Source: Deltaproteobacteria bacterium
GTDB lineage: Bacteria; Myxococcota_A; Polyangia; JAAYKL01
Direction: 5' to 3'
Assembly (NCBI GenBank): GCA_030595125.1
Contig: JAUVDV010000003.1
Location: 1 to 64,000, forward strand
DNA length: 64,000 nucleotides
Shown here: one piece after another, positions 15,554-22,898 of the stretch
Position numbering within the stretch: position 1 is the first letter of the stretch
Layout of the letters: every line of letters starts with the position of its first letter
Translations under genes and position numbers: made by a program
Notes under the pieces: model-generated
The model's input: the letters and a program-made list of their open reading frames with translations, nothing else
Database searches by the model: none
What the model was told of the DNA's origin: nothing

Positions 15554-17038
15554 CTACAGAATTCCCGCCGGAGTAGTTTGTCCGATTACCATTTCAATAA
15601 TCCAGTGACTGGCGAAACCGAGCGCCAGAATGCCGATGGCCAGCACGAGGATCGGGATCAACATGCTCTTCGGCGCCTCGTTTCGTTCGATCGGAAGATC
15701 GATCCCGCCGCTCCTGGGTTTCCAGAATACGTGCTCGATGACCCGGAAGAAGTAGACGGCGTTGAGCAGGCTCGAGATCATTATTATTACGACGAAGGCC
15801 CACTTGCCGGCCGATATCGCGCCGAGAACAAGATACCACTTGCTGAAGAACCCGGCGGTCGGGGGCAACCCGATCATCGACAGGGCGGCAACGGCGAAAG
15901 CGGCCGATGTCCACGGCATCGTGCGATGCAGATTGCCGAACCGCTCGATGGTCCGCGTTCCGTGCCGGTAGATTATCGCGCCGACAATGGCGAAGAGACA
16001 GGCCTTCATGAACGCGTGGTTGAGGATGTGCAGCACGCTGCCGATGAACCCCTCGCGGTTGCCCATTGTAAGACCGAGGACGATGTATCCGATCTGGCTG
16101 ATGCTGGAGTAGGCCAACATCATCTTGATGTCGCTCTGGGAGATGGCCACGATCGACCCGAAGATTATGGCGACCGCCGCAACCCAGCCCAGGATCTCCA
16201 TGATCGGCAGGGTTTCAAATGAGAAGCGAATGTCGAACACAGTGAACAACACTCTTATGAAAACGTAGGCCGCGACCTTGCTCATCAGCGGCGCAATGTA
16301 GGCGCTAACTGCTGACGGGGCGTGTGTGTATGCTCCGGGGAGCCATGTGTGGAGCGGGAAGAGCCCCATCTTGATCCCCAGGCCGAGAATAAAGAATATG
16401 GATGAAACTACGATGACCTTTGATCCGTAGAGCGGCGGGAGCAGGGTGGAGAGGTCGTGAATGTTGAGCGAGCCAGTCGCAATGTAAAGATAACCAACGC
16501 CGAGCAGGTAGAAGCAGGCGCCGATGGTCCCGATGATAATGTATTTGTAAGTGGCGAAATGGGCCTTCTCGTCGCCGATGGCGATGAGCGCATATGCTGA
16601 CAGAGACGAGATCTCCAGAAACACATATATGTTGAACATGTCTCCGGTGACCAGCATACCGAGCAGACCCGTGAACAGCAGGAGTAGAATGCAGTAGAAA
16701 TGGACCTCTTTGTCGGGGCGTTCCTGGGTGATGCTCTTCTGGGAGTAGATGGTGATGAGCACGGAGATGAAACACACCAGCACCGTCATGAACGCGTTGA
16801 GATGATCGATGTAGTATTCGATGCCCCACGGAGGAGCCCAGCCTGCGAGACGGTAACTTATCGGCCCATGCTGCAGCACCTGGACCAGGATCCCGATTGA
16901 CGTCGCCAATGAGGCTATCATCGCCGTCGTGGCCATGTAGAAGGGGAGCTTCTTGTTCCACATGCCGACCAGCGGAACCACAAAGGAAACGAGCATCGGG
17001 ATGACAACCACCAGTATGGGGAAGTGACTGTCGTACAT
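15554..17038 (-). CDS. mrpD: Mrp antiporter subunit D
   Basis: 494 aa, about 14 membrane helices. Residues expected for a working MrpD are seen: Glu in helix 5 (YVFLEISSLSAY), Lys in helix 7 (GIKMGLFPLHTWLPGAY) and Lys in helix 8 (LMSKVAAYVF). The HAPSAVSAYIAPLMSKV region is characteristic of MrpD/MbhH. The start ATG overlaps the stop of the MrpC gene by one base. This is the canonical D subunit; two further paralogues follow. It would exchange Na+ (or another cation) for protons across the inner membrane. Confidence 0.9.
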   Translation of the reverse strand: MYDSHFPILVVVIPMLVSFVVPLVGMWNKKLPFYMATTAMIASLATSIGILVQVLQHGPISYRLAGWAPPWGIEYYIDHLNAFMTVLVCFISVLITIYSQKSITQERPDKEVHFYCILLLLFTGLLGMLVTGDMFNIYVFLEISSLSAYALIAIGDEKAHFATYKYIIIGTIGACFYLLGVGYLYIATGSLNIHDLSTLLPPLYGSKVIVVSSIFFILGLGIKMGLFPLHTWLPGAYTHAPSAVSAYIAPLMSKVAAYVFIRVLFTVFDIRFSFETLPIMEILGWVAAVAIIFGSIVAISQSDIKMMLAYSSISQIGYIVLGLTMGNREGFIGSVLHILNHAFMKACLFAIVGAIIYRHGTRTIERFGNLHRTMPWTSAAFAVAALSMIGLPPTAGFFSKWYLVLGAISAGKWAFVVIIMISSLLNAVYFFRVIEHVFWKPRSGGIDLPIERNEAPKSMLIPILVLAIGILALGFASHWIIEMVIGQTTPAGIL

Positions 17039-17421
17039 CAGAGTTTCCCTATGATTTCGTCTTCGTCGAGCGTTTTATATTTCTTGTAGAGATTGAGCAG
17101 GACGGCCAGCGCCACGCCGGTGGTTCCGACGCCGACGACGATGGCGGTGAGCATCAGCACATGGGGCAGTGGATTGACGTAATGGCTCGCCTGGATCAAG
17201 AGATCGGCGCCGTGACCGTGTCCGTGGGCTCCCTCGACAATCGGGATCGTGCCGCCGTCTTTGGCTCCGATGGAAACGAAGAACAGGATGAGCGACCACT
17301 GGAAGATATTCATCCCCACCAGCTTCTTGACCAGATTTTTCTTCGCCATCATGCCGTACAGGCCGATCATCATCAGCATGATGTAAATGAAGTAGTTGGC
17401 GTGGCCGAAAATGTTTTCCAC
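17038..17421 (-). CDS. mrpC: Mrp antiporter subunit C (NuoK-like)
   Basis: 127 aa with three membrane helices, NuoK/MrpC fold. The middle helix holds KLVGMNIFQWSLILFF and the third PLPHVLMLTAIVVGVGTTGVAL, the usual 'DPLPqALvLTaIVIg.a.ta' signature of MrpC. A His-rich loop (HGHGHG) lies between helices 2 and 3; it is unusual and could bind metal, but this is speculative. GTG start with a weak AGGT upstream. Located between MrpB and MrpD as in other Mrp operons. Confidence 0.88.
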   Translation of the reverse strand: MENIFGHANYFIYIMLMMIGLYGMMAKKNLVKKLVGMNIFQWSLILFFVSIGAKDGGTIPIVEGAHGHGHGADLLIQASHYVNPLPHVLMLTAIVVGVGTTGVALAVLLNLYKKYKTLDEDEIIGKL

Positions 17422-17430
17422 AGTGTTTAC

Positions 17431-17847
17431 CTACTCAAAATCCAGCAAATCGTGAAAGATGGAGATCAATGCCGCCATGACCGTGATACCCACCCCGATC
17501 TCGATGCCGAGCATTCCCATGCCCCTCGGCTCGATCACAGGCAGAACTCCGTAATCGAGGAAATTCTCGCCGAGCAGCAAGCAAAGGAGACCGATGCCCG
17601 CATAGAGAAAAACGCCCACGCTGGTCAACACGGTGAGCGCCTTGATCGAGAATCTTCGCTTCATTTCGTCGAGGCCGTATGCGACGGCGAACAGAATGAA
17701 GCTGGCGGCGAGGATCACTCCGCCCTGAAAGCCGCCTCCGGGGCTGGAGTGGCCGTGCATGATGACGTACAGCGCGAAGAGCTGAATGAACGGCACGAGC
17801 AAGCGGGCCACGGTCTTGATGACGATGCTTTCCTGTTCCTGGATCAT
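17431..17847 (-). CDS. mrpB: Mrp antiporter subunit B (MnhB domain)
   Basis: 138 aa, four membrane helices. The segment FALYVIMHGHSSPGGGFQGGVILAASFIL is the diagnostic MnhB motif (shown here only as part of the helix pair: HGHSSPGGGFQGG). The start overlaps the stop of the preceding 94-aa gene as ATGA. Forms part of the small-subunit bundle of the Mrp complex in the inner membrane. Confidence 0.9.
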   Translation of the reverse strand: MIQEQESIVIKTVARLLVPFIQLFALYVIMHGHSSPGGGFQGGVILAASFILFAVAYGLDEMKRRFSIKALTVLTSVGVFLYAGIGLLCLLLGENFLDYGVLPVIEPRGMGMLGIEIGVGITVMAALISIFHDLLDFE

Positions 17848-18128
17848 GCCCCGTCCTCCTTCCTGAAGCGTCGCAGAAGGAAGAGACAGCAGATTGCCGC
17901 AGTGAACACCACCGTGGTTTCGCCCAGGGTGTCGTAACTCCTGTAGTCCGCGAGTACGGCGGTTACCATGTTGGGCACCTCCGTCTCATGGAACGATTGC
18001 TCGATGTAATGTGGAGACACATGGGAGTTGGCCGGCGAGTTGGGGTCGCCCCAGACGGGCATATCCAACGCGCCGAATATCAAAAGGCCGCCCGTGGCCA
18101 CAGACAATGCCAGATAGAGGAACTTCAA
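17844..18128 (-). CDS. MbhE-like / MrpA-C-terminal-like small membrane subunit
   Basis: 94 aa. TTG start inside the stop of the preceding gene (TTGA overlap) with GAGGAGG at good distance; no ATG is available. Two membrane helices flank a periplasmic stretch (SHVSPHYIEQSFHETEVPNMVTAVLADYRSYDTLGET), and 'N.VTAVL.dyRg.DTLGE..V' is the conserved motif of the region that in one-piece MrpA/MrpB proteins joins the DUF4040 and MnhB parts, and that forms MbhE in archaeal complexes. The gene is therefore one of the split pieces, as in Mbh-type clusters. Confidence 0.8.
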   Translation of the reverse strand: MKFLYLALSVATGGLLIFGALDMPVWGDPNSPANSHVSPHYIEQSFHETEVPNMVTAVLADYRSYDTLGETTVVFTAAICCLFLLRRFRKEDGA

Positions 18129-18370
18129 TCTTTGCTCCTCCTCTCTGTCTTGAACACTGCTATGACAAAGAACACCGTTGTGATTCCGGCGCCAACCGAA
18201 GCCTCCGTGAAGGCGACATCGACTGCGCCCATCTCGATCCACAACAGGCACATCAGCAGGCTGAACGCTGCGAGCAGGATAACCGAGCCGAGAAGATCCT
18301 TGACCACCAAGGCGCCGATCGCGCACGCGACAATGAAAACGAGGAGTATAAGGTCGAGTTGCCAGATCAT
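18125..18370 (-). CDS. DUF4040/MbhD-like small membrane subunit
   Basis: 81 aa, three helices. The sequence FSLLMCLLWIEMGAVDVAFTEASVGAGI carries the DUF4040 motif 'aPDvAlTEA.VGaG' (here AVDVAFTEASVGAG), which corresponds to the C-terminal part of MrpA and to MbhD. The start overlaps the MrpG stop as ATGA. Together with the next gene it supplies the split MrpA/B connector; no full-length MrpA exists in the operon. Confidence 0.85.
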   Translation of the reverse strand: MIWQLDLILLVFIVACAIGALVVKDLLGSVILLAAFSLLMCLLWIEMGAVDVAFTEASVGAGITTVFFVIAVFKTERRSKD

Positions 18371-18681
18371 CGTTTTTTGTCTCTGGTCCACACCGGCAGA
18401 TTGTTTTTCATCGCGGCCCTGGCGATCGAGTGCGTCGCAGTGGGGCTTGTAAGGAAAATAAACACGGCTATGAAAATGATCTTCAGGCTGCCAATCGCGA
18501 ATCCGTTGTAAAGCGCAATGCCGGTGACGACCAGCAACGCGCCAAGCGTGTCGCACTTGCCGGCGGCGTGCATCCTGGTGAAGAAATCGGGAAAGCGGAG
18601 AATCCCGATAGCTCCCAGCAAGAAGAGAATCATCCCCAGTATAATGAGAATGCCGGCCGCGTAGCTGACTGCCGTGTCCAA
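18367..18681 (-). CDS. mrpG: Mrp antiporter subunit G
   Basis: 104 aa, three helices. LGAIGILRFPDFFTRMHAAGKCDTLG matches the MnhG/PhaG signature 'G.iGllRlPD.y.R.HAa.k..TLG' (conserved RFPDFFTRMHAAG). A TTG start one base after the MrpF stop, behind GGGGGTGG, gives the usual protein length; an upstream ATG would add an unlikely Arg-rich leader. Confidence 0.88.
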   Translation of the reverse strand: MDTAVSYAAGILIILGMILFLLGAIGILRFPDFFTRMHAAGKCDTLGALLVVTGIALYNGFAIGSLKIIFIAVFIFLTSPTATHSIARAAMKNNLPVWTRDKKR

Positions 18682-18682
18682 C

Positions 18683-18976
18683 TTACACCACCCCCTTCTT
18701 CTCGAAGTACTTCGAGAACGCGAGCACACCGATGAAATTGATCAGCGCGTAAACCAGCGCGATGTCCGTGAAGAAATCAATCTTCTCAAAAATGAGGCCG
18801 ATGAACAGTACGACAGCGATTGTCTTGGTGCCCACGACGTTGATTGCGACGATGCGGTTGATCGCGCCGGGGCCTCTGAACACGCGGTACATGCACAGGA
18901 GAACCAGAAAAAGGATCGCCACGCTGGTCCATATAAAGAAATCGATCATCGACAGGTCGCCCAAATGATCCATCAC
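18683..18976 (-). CDS. mrpF: Mrp antiporter subunit F
   Basis: 97 aa, three helices. LCMYRVFRGPGAINRIVAINVVGTKTIAVV follows the MnhF/MrpF pattern 'yRl.rGPt..dRivAld.i.t'. The gene overlaps the MrpE stop (GTGATG); either the GTG or the adjacent ATG could start it. Confidence 0.88.
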   Translation of the reverse strand: MMDHLGDLSMIDFFIWTSVAILFLVLLCMYRVFRGPGAINRIVAINVVGTKTIAVVLFIGLIFEKIDFFTDIALVYALINFIGVLAFSKYFEKKGVV

Positions 18977-19494
18977 TTTTCACCCGCTTCCATATAGACG
19001 CGGGCGACTCGGTTTTCCATGTCGCCGCTGAGAAGATCTTTGGCCGCCTTGTCACTGATGGCGTGCACGTGGAACTCCCCGTCGATGATGTCCATGGTGA
19101 TAGTGCCCGGAGTGAGCGTGATCGAGTTGGCCAGTGTAACCATAGAGAAGTCGCTGGTGAGTTTGGTCTTGAACTTGATCACATGCGGCCTGATCTTTTT
19201 TGGGTTCAGCACAAGGTAGGCGACGTGAATGTTGGAAAGGAATATCTGGTAGATCAGCCATGGCAGATAAATGATGAATCGCCAGGCCGTGGTTAGTCGG
19301 CGTTTTTTTGTTCGTATCTGGTGTATCAACAGATCGTGCGAGGCAAATGCCACAAGGGCCGAGCAAATTGCGCCGAGAGTGAGGTGGAACGGATCGAAGT
19401 GCCCCGAGAGCATCAACCAGAACACGAACATGATGACAAAAACCACCGCACGACCAAGGTTGTCCGCGATCTTTTTCGGTCTTTCTTCGTGCAT
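18973..19494 (-). CDS. mrpE: Mrp antiporter subunit E
   Basis: 173 aa. Two N-terminal helices and a cytoplasmic domain with VAYLVLNPKKIRPHVIKF, then TLANSITLTPGTITMDI, the highly conserved MrpE motif 'lLAnsITLTPGTltvdi'. The start was set at the second ATG because AGAGGA lies 6-7 nt upstream of it. First gene of the operon; the 186 bp to the divergent HEAT-like gene should hold the promoter, but no strong sigma-70 boxes are obvious. Confidence 0.88.
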   Translation of the reverse strand: MHEERPKKIADNLGRAVVFVIMFVFWLMLSGHFDPFHLTLGAICSALVAFASHDLLIHQIRTKKRRLTTAWRFIIYLPWLIYQIFLSNIHVAYLVLNPKKIRPHVIKFKTKLTSDFSMVTLANSITLTPGTITMDIIDGEFHVHAISDKAAKDLLSGDMENRVARVYMEAGEK

Positions 19495-19680
19495 GGTCAT
19501 TCCTCTTCGGGACCAAGACTTTGTCTGGATATGGGTGGCCTGTATCCCATTCCCCCGTCGATGGCAAGGGCGGATATCGAAGATGAAGATGTCGGGTTTA
19601 GGACAGGCTCTCACTGGACATTAGGATCTTGCGCAGAGAACACTCTTGGTTCAACATCTTCGAGCCTGGAGGTTTGCCGT

Positions 19681-20592
19681 ATGAAGAGTGTGCTCCCACT
19701 GATAGCAGCCGCGTCGATGTTCCTTTTTGGAGCGCGTGCGATGCCCGATCCGGCGCCGCCTCCTGACACGCTGGACGCTGAAACGATCCGGCTGCTGGAT
19801 TCCGTTATCGGTAATTCCGATCCCGGAGCGTGTCGAAAGATTGCGGGCAAACTCAGCGCGACGGAGATAGTGACGGCGATATACCGGGGAGGCCGCTCCA
19901 CGCGTCTCGCAGCCCTGGAGGTTGCCGGATACGTGGATCATCCCTGGCCAATCCTTCCTTATCTGGTGGCGTTGATGAATGCTCCCGAGCGCCAGACGGC
20001 GTCGAGATCTACCGGGGCCATGCTGCGTTGCCTTCAAAGAATTTCATCGAGCCCGTCAGGACCCGCAGATGTCATCGAAGGGGAGTTCGAACAACTTGTC
20101 ATGGCGCTGTTCGAAGTGGCCGATAATCATTTACTGGCGTCGGATCTCAGAGCGTCGGCGCTGTTCGGTGTGGGCATGATCGACAATATGACCGGACGAA
20201 GGCGCGAACCGTCGCAGGCCCATCTCGAGGACGAAGACATCGCTGTCAGAGCGGCCGCAATAGGGCTCCTGAATCCCCCGCTTCGCGACGGTGTTCTCGG
20301 CGTCCTCGTGCGGATCGCAACATCGTCGGAGGAAACCCCGATGCACCGCAGCCAGGCCGTGGGTCTTTTATGCGAAAACGCCCATGCGCACGGGGTCAAG
20401 GCACCTTCAAAAGACCTGGCGAAGATCATTCGCTCGTTGTTGTCAGCGGAGCTTCCCGCCGAGGCAGTCCTGCCGATCATGGCTTGTCTGCGGCGGTTTC
20501 CACCCGATGCAAGGGCCGATCTCGTGGACCTGGCACTCAAGCATCCGGACCCGGCCGTCGGAAAGTTCTGGGAGAGCACGGAAAACCGCTGA
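19681..20592 (+). CDS. Secreted HEAT-like helical repeat protein
   Basis: 303 aa. Signal peptide MKSVLPLIAAASMFLFGARA. The mature protein is almost wholly alpha-helical with irregular 35-45-residue repeats (AALEVAGYVDHPWPILPYLVALM, LRASALFGVGMIDNMT, IAVRAAAIGLLNPPLRDGV), in keeping with HEAT/ARM folds. GGAGG precedes the ATG. No catalytic motif is seen. It is divergent from the Mrp cluster; a link with it is not implied by the sequence. Confidence 0.6.
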   Translation: MKSVLPLIAAASMFLFGARAMPDPAPPPDTLDAETIRLLDSVIGNSDPGACRKIAGKLSATEIVTAIYRGGRSTRLAALEVAGYVDHPWPILPYLVALMNAPERQTASRSTGAMLRCLQRISSSPSGPADVIEGEFEQLVMALFEVADNHLLASDLRASALFGVGMIDNMTGRRREPSQAHLEDEDIAVRAAAIGLLNPPLRDGVLGVLVRIATSSEETPMHRSQAVGLLCENAHAHGVKAPSKDLAKIIRSLLSAELPAEAVLPIMACLRRFPPDARADLVDLALKHPDPAVGKFWESTENR

Positions 20593-20673
20593 GTTGCGAT
20601 CACGGCGTTGCCACCAGGGACAGAATGGTCAATACTCCCCATCATTCATTCAAGACCATAGAAAGGAAGAACA

Positions 20674-21438
20674 ATGCGCTGGACGATATCATTAATTTCG
20701 GCATTTCTCATCAGCGGACTCCTCGTAACGGGCTGTGGAGTTCCCCAGGATCAGTACGACGCCGACATGGCGGCGCTGAAGGCTACGATCGCCAAGGTAC
20801 GCGGTGAAGCCGCATCACTCCAGCAGGAACTGGATGCCATCACCGCCAGGAAAGTCGCCATGGAGGACGAGGTCAACAGGCTCAAGGACGCGCTTCAGAC
20901 GTTGACCGGAGAGCGGGACGCGCTCGCCAAAGCGGAGGAGCTGGCCAAGAAGCGCTTGGAGACATTCCGGGCCATGCTGGCCAAGTTCAAGGCAATGGTC
21001 CAGTCCGGCAAAATCAAGATCAAAATTTCCAATAACAAGATGATCGTGGAGATGGCTTCGGCCATCCTGTTCCCGAGCGGCAAGGCCAGACTCTCTGATG
21101 AAGGCGAGGAAGCCCTGACAGAGGTGGCGGGGATTCTCGCGACCATCGGCGACAGGGACTTCCAGGTGGCGGGGCACACGGACAACATTCCCATCAAGAA
21201 GAGGCAGTTCAAATCAAACTGGGCGCTCTCTTCCGCGCGGGCCGTGGCGGTCGTTCGGCATCTGATCGACAGCGGGATGAAGCCAAAGAACCTCTCGGCG
21301 GCGGGATACGGGGACACTCAGCCCGTGGCGGACAACAAGACAGGGGAGGGCAGGGCTCAGAATCGACGGATCGAAATCGTTCTCCAGCCCAACCTCGACG
21401 AACTCCCCGATCTCTCCTCCCTCGAAAAAATGATGTAG
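20674..21438 (+). CDS. OmpA/MotB-domain lipoprotein with coiled coil
   Basis: 254 aa. Lipobox VTGC (Cys21); a coiled coil at about residues 32-112; then an OmpA-like peptidoglycan-binding domain (about 125-245) with AILFPSGKARLSDEGEEAL, VAGHTDNIPI and the LS.ARA.AVVRHLID, GYGDTQPVA and RAQNRRIEIV signatures. The TD and RR residues that bind meso-diaminopimelate are present. It should tether the outer membrane to peptidoglycan. AAAGGAAGAA precedes the ATG. The repeat element copy 2 starts about 60 bp downstream. Confidence 0.88.
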   Translation: MRWTISLISAFLISGLLVTGCGVPQDQYDADMAALKATIAKVRGEAASLQQELDAITARKVAMEDEVNRLKDALQTLTGERDALAKAEELAKKRLETFRAMLAKFKAMVQSGKIKIKISNNKMIVEMASAILFPSGKARLSDEGEEALTEVAGILATIGDRDFQVAGHTDNIPIKKRQFKSNWALSSARAVAVVRHLIDSGMKPKNLSAAGYGDTQPVADNKTGEGRAQNRRIEIVLQPNLDELPDLSSLEKMM

Positions 21439-21500
21439 GGGCGGGTCTCCGTGCCGAAAATCTGACACATCTCCAACGATGCATTTCGCCTGGCCCTGTA

Positions 21501-21693
21501 CCGCGGAAATAAATCCCGCGGCCAGAAATGCGCCACTTCGTGTCGGAAAGGGCTTCGCCCTGAAGCACTGAGAGCCCTGTCCATTGTCCCCCCTTTCCCC
21601 TGCCGGGGGAAAGGGTTGGGGTTAGGGGGCTTCCGCTTGAGGCCTATGGCCTTCTTTGTTCTTCATTTCTGGCCGCGGGATTTATTTTCGCGG
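21501..21693 (-). mobile_element. 193-bp palindromic element with 30-bp terminal inverted repeats, copy 2
   Basis: Inverted copy of the element at 11571-11765. Its ends (21501-21530 and 21664-21693) are inverted repeats with one mismatch; the interior matches copy 1 in reverse with scattered changes and a small length difference. The shared sequence continues about 26 bp past the left end. The right-hand inverted repeat runs into the 3' end of the flavodoxin-SCP2 gene and provides its stop codon (TAA at 21682-21684). Confidence 0.8.
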
Positions 21694-22776
21694 CGCAGGG
21701 AATATCCTCTGAAATCTTCCCAATAAACTCTTTGAGCCGGTGGCCTTCATGTCTCCGCGCGCCAGTGCGGTTCGTGCGTCGAGGCGTTGCAGGATTATCT
21801 CCACCAGGATCTCCTCGGTGGTTTCGAGGGTCAAAGTCGGTGACGGATGTGTTCCCTCGGATGCCGCACATCGTCCTTTATCGATGGTCAGGTGCCAGTT
21901 GTCGGCTTCTTCGTCTCGCAAATTAAACAGGATGACAGCCTCCAGATCGCCCGCGGCAACGGGGTCGTAACAGGCGGCCAACTCGTGCGCCAGGATCCTC
22001 AAGTCTCTGGATACCGCAGCCCGGAGTTGCTCCCGATCATTGCCACCGGCGCCGATTTCACTGGCAATCTGCCAGTAGGTGCCGGAGTTTCGGCGAAAGG
22101 TCTCCAGATCCCGCGTGAACGGGAGTGAGGCGTCGGACTCTGTTTGCGCTTCGATCCATCCTTCGCGGACCAGCTCCGCGCCGGCCCTCTCGAAGGCCAT
22201 CCGTACCTTTCGTCCGGTGATCGGCTTGCCCGCGTCGAAGTCGAGGAAGAAGCTCTCCGTTCTGAGTAACTTGCCGACCGGTTTCGCGTAGATACCGTCG
22301 CAGATCAACTCAAAGGTCTTGACCAGGCCGTCCATTATCTTCGGGTTTCTGTGCGCCCCCACCGCGATCAACGCAGCGCGGTCGGGCCCCCTTTTGGGAT
22401 ACCGTTCCGTATTGCGTTCCAGGCCTATCTCGCCGCCCTGTGTGATGATGGGAAGAGAGGTGGGAAGCAGGCGTTCAAGGAAGGCCTTGATGAGCGCCGA
22501 AAAGGAGTAGTAGTAGACCGGTGTCGCCAGGACGAGGGTGTCGCAGTCCAGAAACTTCTCCGTGAGCATCGCCATGTCGTCGTTCTGGGAGCACTTTCCG
22601 GCGCGATTGGGGTCCCAGCAATGGAAGCACCCGGTGCAGGGTCTGACGTCGTAGTCTCGCAGGTCGATCTGTTCCACAAGACCACCGGCTGCGACCGCGC
22701 CCGAGTTGAATAGTTCAAGCAGATCCTTGGTGTAGCCGTTTTTCCTGGGCGCGCCGTTGATAACGAGGATTTTCAT
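21682..22776 (-). CDS. NADPH-dependent FMN reductase-like protein fused to SCP2-like domain
   Basis: 364 aa, cytoplasmic. Residues 1-190: flavodoxin-like FMN reductase fold with ILVINGAPRKNGYTKDLLE (phosphate loop), CTGCFHCWDPNRAGKC, and LATPVYYYSFSALIKAFLERL. Residues about 265-355: a second domain (VILFNLRDEEADNWHLTIDKGRC..., TLTLETTEEILVEIILQRLDARTALARGDMKATG) with the SCP2 sterol-carrier pattern. Proteins joining these domains are usually annotated as flavodoxin family/NADPH-dependent oxidoreductases. The final codons and TAA come from the inverted-repeat element, so the original C-terminus may have been replaced. Substrate unknown. Confidence 0.75.
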   Translation of the reverse strand: MKILVINGAPRKNGYTKDLLELFNSGAVAAGGLVEQIDLRDYDVRPCTGCFHCWDPNRAGKCSQNDDMAMLTEKFLDCDTLVLATPVYYYSFSALIKAFLERLLPTSLPIITQGGEIGLERNTERYPKRGPDRAALIAVGAHRNPKIMDGLVKTFELICDGIYAKPVGKLLRTESFFLDFDAGKPITGRKVRMAFERAGAELVREGWIEAQTESDASLPFTRDLETFRRNSGTYWQIASEIGAGGNDREQLRAAVSRDLRILAHELAACYDPVAAGDLEAVILFNLRDEEADNWHLTIDKGRCAASEGTHPSPTLTLETTEEILVEIILQRLDARTALARGDMKATGSKSLLGRFQRIFPAPRK

Positions 22777-22898
22777 TCATATATCTCCTGAACAATGGGT
22801 TGTAGCCCTGAAATGTAAGGCTATCAAGTGCTCGACCGGGGCGAAATCTGGACAGTCGCGCGCCGGTTATGTAGCTTCCCTGGGCAGGAGGCTTGGGA

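Noticed and set aside
11833-19494. Membrane-bound hydrogenase or respiratory complex I operon
   Set aside because: No [NiFe] large or small subunit, no NuoB/C/D/H/I homologue and no Fe-S motif in the operon; the E-F-G-B-C-D set identifies an Mrp-type antiporter.
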